A DNA stretch of 7,259 nucleotides from Promethearchaeota archaeon (lineage in GTDB: Archaea; Asgardarchaeota; Lokiarchaeia; Sigynarchaeales; SOKP01): positions 1 to 7,259 of the forward strand of contig JAEOTJ010000072.1 in NCBI GenBank assembly GCA_016839905.1, given 5' to 3'. The notes below the pieces were generated by a model. It was given only the letters and a program-made list of their open reading frames with translations. It searched no databases and was not told where the DNA came from. A program made the translations under genes and the position numbers. Position 1 is the first letter of the stretch, and each line of letters starts with the position of its first letter. Shown in pieces: positions 1 to 5,132 of the stretch.

Positions 1-1
1 T

Positions 2-412
2 GAGATTACGAGCTTTTTAGCTACGAAAGAGGCGGCAAGACAGGCTTATCAAATGTCTGGTCTTAGTCCTAAAGATATTCAAGTATGTGAAGTGCACGAT
101 TGTTTCACCATTGCAGAGATTGTTGCTCTAGAAGATTTAGGTTTTTATGAAAAAGGTAAAGCTGTTGATGCCATAAAAGAAGGAGAAACTAAGAGAGATG
201 GAATCCGACCGGTAAATACGAGCGGTGGACTAAAGAGTAAGGGGCATCCTGTGGGCAGTTCAGGCGCAGCAATGGTAGTAGAGGCATTTAAACAAATGAG
301 GGGCACCGCTGAGAGAAATAGACAAGTAAAAAGTCCAATACCTGAAATTACTCTCACTCATAATCTTGGAGGATCTGGTGCAACATGCGTAGTTCATATT
401 TATGAGAAATAA
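2..412 (+). CDS. Thiolase family protein (archaeal / SCP-2 type), C-terminal part, 5' truncated by window edge
   Basis: The frame is open from base 2, and the 17 codons before the first ATG (base 53) read as family sequence, so the gene starts outside the window. The visible 136 residues are the C-terminal thiolase half. They contain the HDCF motif (visible residues 32-35), NTSGG (72-76), the GHP motif with the catalytic histidine (81-83) and a closing HNLGGSG (120-126). Family knowledge: HDCF, and absence of the usual C-terminal Cys-x-Gly, mark SCP-2-type thiolases and the archaeal acetyl-CoA acetyltransferases that feed acetoacetyl-CoA to HMG-CoA synthase for isoprenoid lipids. The nucleophilic cysteine lies upstream and is not visible. 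Cytoplasmic. Family membership is firm. Whether the substrate is acetyl-CoA (mevalonate route) or a longer acyl-CoA cannot be told, because the HMG-CoA synthase and DUF35 partners often found beside it would lie outside the window. Confidence 0.93.
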   Translation, partial: EITSFLATKEAARQAYQMSGLSPKDIQVCEVHDCFTIAEIVALEDLGFYEKGKAVDAIKEGETKRDGIRPVNTSGGLKSKGHPVGSSGAAMVVEAFKQMRGTAERNRQVKSPIPEITLTHNLGGSGATCVVHIYEK

Positions 413-447
413 TTAAAAATTTAAAGGTTTCCAAGGGGAGAAAAGCC

Positions 448-466
448 TTCTTTTTTCTTATTTTTA
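448..466 (+). terminator. Oligo-T tract downstream of the thiolase gene
   Basis: About 35 bases after the thiolase stop there are T-runs of six and five, separated by a few other bases. A short AAGG...CCTT pairing precedes them. Archaeal transcription commonly ends at such T-runs without needing a strong hairpin. It sits between the convergent thiolase gene and the leucine-rich-repeat fragment. Confidence 0.4.
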
Positions 467-492
467 TTAAATATTATTTTCTTTAAATGATC

Positions 493-903
493 TTATCTGT
501 CTTTCATAATAATTTTAAACTTTGTATTTCTACCCTCCATAGTTCTTTTATAGAGCGTCTTTAGCTGTGGTATTAAGCTTGCTGATTTATAAATACTTAC
601 TATTGGATTTTTATTAATGCGAACTTCTCTAAGAGTTCTTAAATTATTTAAGGATATGGGAAGATTTGTTATTTGGTTTCTTGTCAAATAAAGGTATTGA
701 AGAGAAGTTAAATTTCCAATCGAGTCTGGGAGGCTTGATATTTGATTTCCATCAAGTTCTAAACGTCTTAAAAAAGTAAGATTAGATATACACTCAGGGA
801 TCTCTTTTAAATGATTACTACTTAAATACAGGCTTTTCAAGGAGTTTAACTCACAAATCCATTCTGGAAATTTTTTCAAATTAATTTGATTTTCAAAAGA
901 ATC
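493..903 (-). pseudogene. Leucine-rich-repeat protein, 5'-truncated fragment
   Basis: The frame is open from a stop at 904-906 to a TAA at 493-495 and contains no ATG that could start it. The first possible start is a TTG at 877-879 with no visible ribosome binding site. The product has four clean 23-residue repeats of the bacterial/archaeal type, in which P..I.NL..L..L.L..NQI..L recurs. They are followed by a 30-residue basic tail ending MKDR. The residues before the TTG (ENQIN) look like the end of a preceding repeat, so the N-terminal part has probably been lost. Leucine-rich repeats of this type form curved binding scaffolds; the ligand cannot be read here. No signal peptide or membrane segment is visible. 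It could be a small expressed protein starting at TTG, but a remnant is more likely given that neighbouring minus-strand frames are also cut. Confidence 0.7.
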
Positions 904-1023
904 TTATTAAAAGTTCTAAGCTAAATTATGTTTTTGCATATATATGTTATCCCATTATATTTTAGATTACTTTAGTAAACATAACATTACTTAATTATAT
1001 ACTGGTCTATAATGATTGAGTTT

Positions 1024-1059
1024 AAAAAAAAAAGTTAATTTGGATAAATTCATCCAAAT
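1024..1059 (-). terminator. Hairpin plus T-tract, copy 1 (possibly bidirectional)
   Basis: ATTTGGAT at 1038-1045 pairs with ATCCAAAT at 1052-1059 across a six-base loop, giving an eight-base-pair stem. On the minus strand it is followed, after TTAAC, by ten T residues. On the plus strand the stem is followed directly by ATTTTTT, so it could stop transcription from either side. The same element lies just after the stop codon in all three tail copies. Confidence 0.6.
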
Positions 1060-1072
1060 ATTTTTTGGTCTT

Positions 1073-1372
1073 TTATCTTCTAAATAAGGAAAGCAATTGT
1101 ATCCCCAATTGAAACGGTGATAAGGTTGAAATTACGCATACAAATAATGTGGTGATAATAATTGTATTTGAAATAATGTTTCCTATTTTTTGATAAGGGA
1201 ATGTAGAAACGAAGCTTGAAAGTAAAATCATTGGAATTGCTATGAAATAGGTCAACATAAAGAAAGTATTCCTCATTAAAATACTCAACAGTAATATATA
1301 GACTATTAAATATATCAACTGAATGATATGAGAAATAGCTGAAGGTTTAAGAGTCTTTAAAGCATTATTTCT
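1073..1372 (-). pseudogene. Truncated C-terminal remnant of a membrane alpha/beta hydrolase (copy 1)
   Basis: The frame runs from a TAG at 1373-1375 to the TAA at 1073-1075, about 99 residues. It aligns with the last ~97 residues of the complete hydrolase (about residues 468-564). It carries the equivalents of the last three membrane segments and ends in the same LLSLFRR. There is no catalytic domain and no convincing start. A TTG lies at 1316-1318 and the first in-frame ATG at 1274-1276, which would give a 67-residue peptide with two membrane helices. The last ~57 residues are nearly identical to the full protein, while the first ~40 are diverged. The stop codon and terminator are kept. A dead gene tail is the simplest reading. 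A small membrane peptide cannot be excluded, but conservation extends equally into the non-coding flank, so the sequence gives no sign of selection on the protein. Confidence 0.8.
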
Positions 1373-1391
1373 CTAAAAAATATTTTTTTAT
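1373..1391 (+). promoter_or_regulatory. Possible BRE/TATA-like promoter of the Uma2-like gene
   Basis: CTAAAAAATAT followed by a T-run lies about 60 bases before the ATG at 1445. The identical 11-mer occurs at 2991-3001, at a similar distance (57 bases) before the next plus-strand gene. Both sit exactly where the open frame of a hydrolase remnant ends. Base composition alone makes such AT strings common, so this is tentative. Confidence 0.28.
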
Positions 1392-1444
1392 TCACATTTA
1401 CGAAGATTTTTTAAAGTCAAGTTGTATTTTATTATTAGAATAAG

Positions 1445-2284
1445 ATGACCCAAAAAAAATCAGAAACATTTTCACATCCGTTAAATGGCTCTGAAAGAAA
1501 GAGATCAACACGAATTGACAATGCACCCCCCGATTTATATGATCCTTATAAGCCTAGATTGGGGAGGCGAGAGAGCGAACCGCATTCAGCTGAGGTGACA
1601 TATATTCATGATGTGTTGACGAGCAATTTTCCCGAGGGGAGAGCTATATGGGATTTGCATCATTATTTTATGGGAAGTAAAGGTACTTTAAGAGGACAAA
1701 AGATTGACATTCAATTCGATGTGTCTTTCTTTATGGATTTAAAAATACCGCATACCCTCTCATCTTATGATGCTCGTAAGTATGAGGGAAGGATTCCAGA
1801 TATGGTTATCAATGTTTTATCAAAGAGCACGTGGAGAGCAGATTTAAGTGAAAATGTAGATATATGCAAAGATTTGGAAGTTCCAGTATATGCTGTTTTT
1901 AATCCTTTTAAGGTAACCAGTAAGATATATAAACCGCCATTTCTGCGAGTGTTTATTCTCAAACACGATGGGACTTATAAACAAGAAGACCTTCGCAGTA
2001 ACACTCTGACTGAAGGAGAAAAGATTGATGAAAAAAATATTATTAATGTTAGTGATAACCTCCCGTTTCGATTGGGTTTGATGCAACTGAAACAACAACA
2101 TGAAGGAGACCAACCCCTTTTTCGTTTAGTTTTCATAGATCCTTCAGAATCGAGGATATTTACTTCAAAAACAGAGAAGGTTAAAAAAGAAGCGGAAGAG
2201 AAAGTTAAAGAAGCGGAAAAGAAAGCTAAAGAATTGGAGAACGAACTCAAAAAATATTATGAGAAATTTGGTAAGCTAGAATAA
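1445..2284 (+). CDS. Uma2-like (DUF820) restriction-endonuclease-fold protein with C-terminal coiled coil
   Basis: The product is 279 residues. Residues 45-155 follow the Uma2/DUF820 pattern, a PD-(D/E)XK nuclease fold. The segment KIDIQFDVSFFMDL (86-99) is followed by the core motif PDMVINVLS (118-126), then ST, then the helix-strand block SENVDICKDLEVPVYAVFNP (135-154). Typical family members read PDLVVEVLSPST...EK...Y...GVPEYWLVDP. Here the glutamate of the core motif is asparagine, the EK lysine is asparagine, and the terminal D-P is N-P. Three positions usually tied to metal binding or catalysis are therefore changed. Residues 156-240 are a beta-rich extension. Residues 242-276 form a strongly heptad-like Lys/Glu/Ala coiled coil, a common ending in this family and likely an oligomerisation or partner-binding segment. 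No signal peptide; cytoplasmic. A stand-alone gene with its ATG five bases after a stop codon in another frame and no clear Shine-Dalgarno. The fold assignment is good; nuclease activity is doubtful. Confidence 0.8.
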   Translation: MTQKKSETFSHPLNGSERKRSTRIDNAPPDLYDPYKPRLGRRESEPHSAEVTYIHDVLTSNFPEGRAIWDLHHYFMGSKGTLRGQKIDIQFDVSFFMDLKIPHTLSSYDARKYEGRIPDMVINVLSKSTWRADLSENVDICKDLEVPVYAVFNPFKVTSKIYKPPFLRVFILKHDGTYKQEDLRSNTLTEGEKIDEKNIINVSDNLPFRLGLMQLKQQHEGDQPLFRLVFIDPSESRIFTSKTEKVKKEAEEKVKEAEKKAKELENELKKYYEKFGKLE

Positions 2285-2433
2285 ACATAAAAAAATTCTA
2301 ATTCTATTATTTTTAAATGTTTATAATTCTCATAGGTATAAGCCCCTTCCATTCAATTTTATAACCGAAAATTAATAAAAAAGATATTTGATCCTAAATG
2401 AATTTTTCCCATTGCGATTTTCTTCTAAGAATT

Positions 2434-2613
2434 TTATCTGATTTCAAGATCCCAGCTGTCAGGGGGCTTTCCATTTTGTAAATCCTGAATAATTTTTTCA
2501 AATATAATATGATACTTTTCCTTATTTTTATCATATATATTTTTAGAAAAAAACACGATGGAATGAGAGAGAGAGACAGGAATTAAAGAAAAAAAATTAA
2601 AAGTATGGATTAA
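2434..2613 (-). pseudogene. Probable C-terminal gene remnant, family not recognised
   Basis: Between a TGA at 2614-2616 and a TAA at 2434-2436 the minus strand is open for 59 codons without any ATG. The last ~40 residues look protein-like rather than random: a stretch reading HSIVFFSKNIYDKNKEKY, an amphipathic helix FEKIIQDLQ, then NGKPPDSWDLEIR and stop. The strand-then-helix ending resembles the C-termini of several small secreted or lipoprotein families, but I cannot name one. A GTG at 2554-2556 could in principle start a 41-residue peptide. It lies directly beyond the terminator of tail copy 2, as the leucine-rich-repeat fragment lies beyond that of copy 1. Apart from this, the stretch 2285-2640 shows nothing recognisable. 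Confidence 0.4.
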
Positions 2614-2687
2614 TCAATATCTAGATCAAAATCAGCCATTACATTAGGATACGCTTATTATATATTATTATATAGTGATTGATTTAT

Positions 2688-2729
2688 AAAAAAAAAAAAA
2701 AAAGTTAATTTGGATAAATTCATCCAAAT
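2688..2729 (-). terminator. Hairpin plus T-tract, copy 2 (possibly bidirectional)
   Basis: ATTTGGAT at 2708-2715 pairs with ATCCAAAT at 2722-2729 over a six-base loop identical to that of copy 1. On the minus strand a run of 16 T residues follows, the longest of the three copies. On the plus strand the stem is followed by ATTTTTT. Confidence 0.6.
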
Positions 2730-2741
2730 ATTTTTTGGTTT

Positions 2742-2990
2742 TTATCTTCTAAATAAGGAAAGCAATTGTTTCCCCAATTGAAACGGTGATAAGGTTGAAA
2801 TTACGCATACAAATAATGTGGTGATAACAATTGTATTTGAAATGATGTTTCCTGTTTCTTGATAAAGGATTGTAGAAACGAAGCTTGAAAGTAAAATCAT
2901 TGGAATTGCTATGAAATACATAAGCATGAAGAAAGCATTCCTCCTTAAAAGGCTCAACAATAATATGTAAATTTCTAATAGGTTTAAATA
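2742..2990 (-). pseudogene. Truncated C-terminal remnant of a membrane alpha/beta hydrolase (copy 2)
   Basis: The frame is open from a TAG at 2991-2993 to the TAA at 2742-2744, about 82 residues with no ATG near its start. The match to the complete hydrolase begins at YILL (residue 490 of the full protein) and runs to the shared LLSLFRR end. It covers only the last two membrane segments. Substitutions include Ile to Lys (LGKQ for LGIQ), which puts a charge in the terminal helix, and Thr to Met in the preceding one. About ten unrelated residues precede the match, so the truncation point lies near base 2970. No catalytic domain is present. Almost certainly non-functional as a hydrolase. Confidence 0.82.
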
Positions 2991-2993
2991 CTA

Positions 2994-3005
2994 AAAAATA
3001 TAAAT
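2994..3005 (+). promoter_or_regulatory. Candidate TATA box of the C39-like peptidase gene
   Basis: An A-run followed by TATAAAT (2999-3005) lies about 53 bases before the ATG at 3058. With normal archaeal spacing, transcription would start near 3030 and leave a leader of under 30 bases. The element sits at the truncated edge of hydrolase-tail copy 2. Confidence 0.38.
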
Positions 3006-3057
3006 CTTTTTTTCTTATTGATTAAATAGAACAGTCTTATGCACTAACTATTTTAAT

Positions 3058-4659
3058 ATGCCCTCAACAGTTTTATCTTTACCAAGCTATAGGCAAATGG
3101 AAAATACATGCGGGTTAAGTTCTTTTCTAATGTGTATAATGCCCGATGTAAATCTGGAGTTTAAGTTATTTTTGGATGAATTATTCGATAATATCGAATT
3201 TCATATTCCCAATTTATTTGATGAAATCGAAAGCTTAAATGAATACAAATGGTCTGTTGCTTTGGAGTATATATTACTGAAATGCTTAGGATCTAATATT
3301 CTGAGTCCTCTTATTGAGAAAAAACTCGCAAGATTTTATGAAAATTATAAAATTCTAACAAACTTTAAATTACAAGACAGAGAGCATGAGGATTTGTTTT
3401 TCATGCCAGATTATATCCTTGATCATTATTTTGACTTTTTTGATTCATTTCTCGTAAATCCATATATTCTTAATAGAAGCTTATTTTCTATGAAGACAGA
3501 TAAGGATATAAGAATGTTATTTACGCTCTTTGGAGGTAAATTCCATCCTCATGAAAGTCCAGATGGGACTGGTGCGTTATTTTTTACAGAATCTGATTTT
3601 AAATCAACGACAAGTGGAGATAAGTTAAAATTATTAAATGATCATTTAAATAATCTTAACGAAGAAAAAGTTCCTTGTATTCTATTGAATTTAGAACAAC
3701 ATTGGGTTACCGTAAATACAATTCAAGGAAATAGTGTATACTTTAATGATCCTTATACGGGAGAACTCGATATGGTGGAAATTAACCAGAATTTCCTAGA
3801 GGGGAACAGATTCTATCTTTATTATCTTAAACCAGAATCTGCAATTATCTTGAGACCTGACATTAAGCGCTTTTTATTAACCGAAGCAAGTAGGGAATTT
3901 AAAAATGTTCAAAAGTTTACTGAATCTGTCAAAGATAAAATACAAACTGATATGGCCGTGGATCTCTCATCTGAGGGTATAGAACATTTAAAGGACGACA
4001 TTCAGAAGGCTGCGGAATTATCTTTTGAAACTAAGAAAGAAGATATCGATGCATTAACTAAGATTTTAATACCCAAGGAAATAATATCAGAGATTGCAGA
4101 CGAGTTTCATGATATAGAAGAAGTTAAAGCAATTGAGAGAGTAGAAATTGAAGCTGAGAGAGTGGAAAAAATAGTAGAAAAAGTAAAAGTCGCAATTGAA
4201 CCTATCACAAGTATTACTGAAGAAGAAGGAATTCCACGAAAACCTCTCATAGAACCATTAGAAGAACGTGTTGTGAAATCTATAAAAAAAGTGAAAGACA
4301 TTTCAGATATTTCAGAAGTTAAAGAGATTGAAGAAATAGCTTTTGAAGTTCCAGAAGATGAAAAAATGAGTGATATCCATAATTTTGCTCAAAATCTATT
4401 GAGAAATTTTGAATTTCAAAAACAAATAGTTATGTCAAAAGCTGATAAGTCAAAAGTTAAAGACACCATAGTAAAAGAAGAGATTAAAAAACCTGAACCT
4501 GAGAAAAAAGAAGAAGTATACAATCAGTTATCAGATAAACAGAAAACTGAGGTATTAGAAAAAAAAAAGGATGTGAAGGTCACGGATATACACAATTTTA
4601 CAATCAATTTATTGAAAAGATTTGATGCCAAGAAAAAACTATTGGATGTAGAAGATTAA
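3058..4659 (+). CDS. C39-like papain-fold cysteine peptidase homologue with long charged C-terminal tail
   Basis: The product is 533 residues. Residues 1-260 fit a papain-fold domain of the C39-like (BtrH/peptidase C39-2) kind. Gln13 and Cys18 lie in YRQMENTCGLSS with the usual five-residue Gln-Cys spacing. His215 lies in QHWVTVN, and Asp231 lies in FNDPYTGE. This gives a complete oxyanion-Gln, Cys, His, Asp set. A helical insertion of ~190 residues separates Cys and His, longer than in minimal members. Residues 265-435 are Glu/Lys-rich, mostly helical and partly coiled coil. A short motif, DIHNF..NLL..F, occurs twice (437-457 and 508-528) near the end, joined by a highly charged linker. No signal peptide or membrane segment, so probably cytoplasmic. 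The start is right because the conserved N-terminal Gln-Cys element begins only ~10 residues in. The substrate is unknown: C39-like domains cleave peptides or act as acyl/peptide transferases. A broken paralogue follows three bases downstream. Confidence 0.75.
   Translation: MPSTVLSLPSYRQMENTCGLSSFLMCIMPDVNLEFKLFLDELFDNIEFHIPNLFDEIESLNEYKWSVALEYILLKCLGSNILSPLIEKKLARFYENYKILTNFKLQDREHEDLFFMPDYILDHYFDFFDSFLVNPYILNRSLFSMKTDKDIRMLFTLFGGKFHPHESPDGTGALFFTESDFKSTTSGDKLKLLNDHLNNLNEEKVPCILLNLEQHWVTVNTIQGNSVYFNDPYTGELDMVEINQNFLEGNRFYLYYLKPESAIILRPDIKRFLLTEASREFKNVQKFTESVKDKIQTDMAVDLSSEGIEHLKDDIQKAAELSFETKKEDIDALTKILIPKEIISEIADEFHDIEEVKAIERVEIEAERVEKIVEKVKVAIEPITSITEEEGIPRKPLIEPLEERVVKSIKKVKDISDISEVKEIEEIAFEVPEDEKMSDIHNFAQNLLRNFEFQKQIVMSKADKSKVKDTIVKEEIKKPEPEKKEEVYNQLSDKQKTEVLEKKKDVKVTDIHNFTINLLKRFDAKKKLLDVED
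4366..4428 (+). repeat. Internal protein repeat DIHNF, copy A
   Basis: This encodes residues 437-457 of the C39-like protein, MSDIHNFAQNLLRNFEFQKQI. The Asp-Ile-His-Asn-Phe start, the Asn-Leu-Leu core and a following Phe recur at 508-528. The flanks are low-complexity charged sequence, so the motif stands out as an ordered helical module. Confidence 0.7.
4579..4641 (+). repeat. Internal protein repeat DIHNF, copy B
   Basis: This encodes residues 508-528, VTDIHNFTINLLKRFDAKKKL, which nearly closes the protein. It is spaced 71 residues from copy A. The two copies agree at about half of their positions, and the differences are mostly conservative. Confidence 0.7.
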
Positions 4660-4661
4660 AA

Positions 4662-4976
4662 TTGAACGACCTACCTCATTATAAACAAATAACACTTGGA
4701 TGCGGATTAGCCACCACATTAATTCTCCTCAATCCTGAGATATATGAAGATCTTAAAATTTTTTTAAATGACCTCTAAAGGTCTATTTCCTTTCTTAATC
4801 CAAGATTAGCTATCAAATTTAATCTAATAAATGAGTATAAACGGGTTGTAAGTTTAGATTATATCTTATTGAAGACTCTTGGTGATAATCCATTAAACAA
4901 ATTTCTCACAGAAAAATTAAAGGATGATTTTAGCAATCATTCATTAGTTTCTCTCTTTTTTAATATTGTTATTTAA
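4662..4976 (+). pseudogene. Broken N-terminal paralogue of the C39-like peptidase
   Basis: Starting three bases after the peptidase stop, a plus-strand frame reads LNDLPHYKQITLGCGLATT. It aligns with the N-terminus of the preceding protein and keeps the Gln and Cys with the same five-residue spacing. After FLNDL an in-frame TAA (4776-4778) falls where the intact protein has Phe43. The frame then continues with homology, including INEYKRVVSLDYILLKTLGDN, which matches LNEYKWSVALEYILLKCLGSN, and EKL. Homology stops about 90 residues in, and the frame closes at 4974-4976. The His/Asp half and the charged tail are absent. Similarity is moderate at protein level and not evident in the bases, so this is an old paralogue rather than a fresh duplication. 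The only visible start is a TTG at 4662-4664. Confidence 0.85.
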
Positions 4977-5048
4977 TTTTATTCTTAAAAAATATATAAA
5001 GAATAATTTTCAATTGATTTCTAATCACTTTTAAATGGAAATTTAAGG

Positions 5049-5071
5049 ATGAAATGTGTCATTTCATTTTT
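5049..5071 (+). terminator. Hairpin and T-run downstream of the peptidase cluster
   Basis: ATGAAATG (5049-5056) and CATTTCAT (5060-5067) form a perfect eight-base-pair stem with a three-base loop. The last base of the stem runs into a T5 run (5067-5071). It is oriented to stop plus-strand transcription from the peptidase and its broken paralogue. Confidence 0.5.
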
Positions 5072-5106
5072 CAAAACCACATCTATAATATTAAAAAAAT
5101 AACGAC

Positions 5107-5132
5107 AATAAGTAAACATAACATTACTTATT
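5107..5132. repeat. Inverted repeat at the outer edge of tail copy 3
   Basis: AATAAGTAA (5107-5115) and TTACTTATT (5124-5132) are perfect inverted nine-base arms around ACATAACA. The loop and the inner five bases of each arm (AGTAA, TTACT) also occur at 974-991 in copy 1, but the outer bases of the left arm differ there. It marks the outer border of the shared sequence in both copies. Function unknown. Confidence 0.45.

Larger units (their letters stand above)
974..1372 (-). repeat. Hydrolase-tail repeat, copy 1
   Basis: This segment matches 5111-5503, the 3' end and downstream region of the complete hydrolase gene. The stretch from the hairpin to about 1246 shows about ten differences in roughly 210 bases by eye. 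From about 1250 to 1363 the match is much weaker, although the protein alignment continues. The outer edge is the shared AGTAAACATAACATTACTTA block at 974-993, also present at 5111-5130. The inner edge fades out near the start of the sequence upstream of the Uma2-like gene. Confidence 0.88.
2641..2990 (-). repeat. Hydrolase-tail repeat, copy 2
   Basis: The core from about 2704 to 2918 matches copies 1 and 3 with roughly nine differences from copy 3 by eye, including one single-base length change just after the stop codon. The outer flank is more diverged than in copies 1 and 3. An ACATTA ... CTTATTATATA block is still recognisable but with seven extra bases (GGATACG) between its halves. The A-run beside the hairpin is 16 long, against 10 and 9 in the others. 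Inner homology fades around 2970-2990, just upstream of the peptidase gene. Confidence 0.86.

Noticed and set aside
145..357. Minus-strand frame of 70 codons inside the thiolase gene
   Set aside because: It lies opposite clearly conserved thiolase sequence and its product resembles no family; an antisense shadow.
437..457. MIT-interacting (ESCRT-type) motif reading of the DIHNF..NLL..F residues in the C39-like protein (positions here are protein residues; bases 4366-4428)
   Set aside because: The spacing of hydrophobic and basic residues does not fit the usual MIM consensus in either copy.
1765..2250. Three minus-strand frames opposite the Uma2-like gene
   Set aside because: All overlap a plus-strand gene with recognisable motifs and a coiled coil; their Ser/Phe-rich products are what the complement of Lys/Glu codons gives.
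2563..2577. GA-rich microsatellite as a phase-variable tract
   Set aside because: It is only about six GA units, is not at a gene start, and lies in a probable remnant.
4107..4301. Minus-strand frame of 64 codons rich in Ser, Thr, Ile and Phe
   Set aside because: It is the complement of the charged tail of the C39-like protein and has no independent support.
4776..4778. In-frame TAA read through or recoded as an amino acid
   Set aside because: TAA is used as an ordinary stop by neighbouring genes, and the fragment also lacks the second half of its domain, so decay is simpler.
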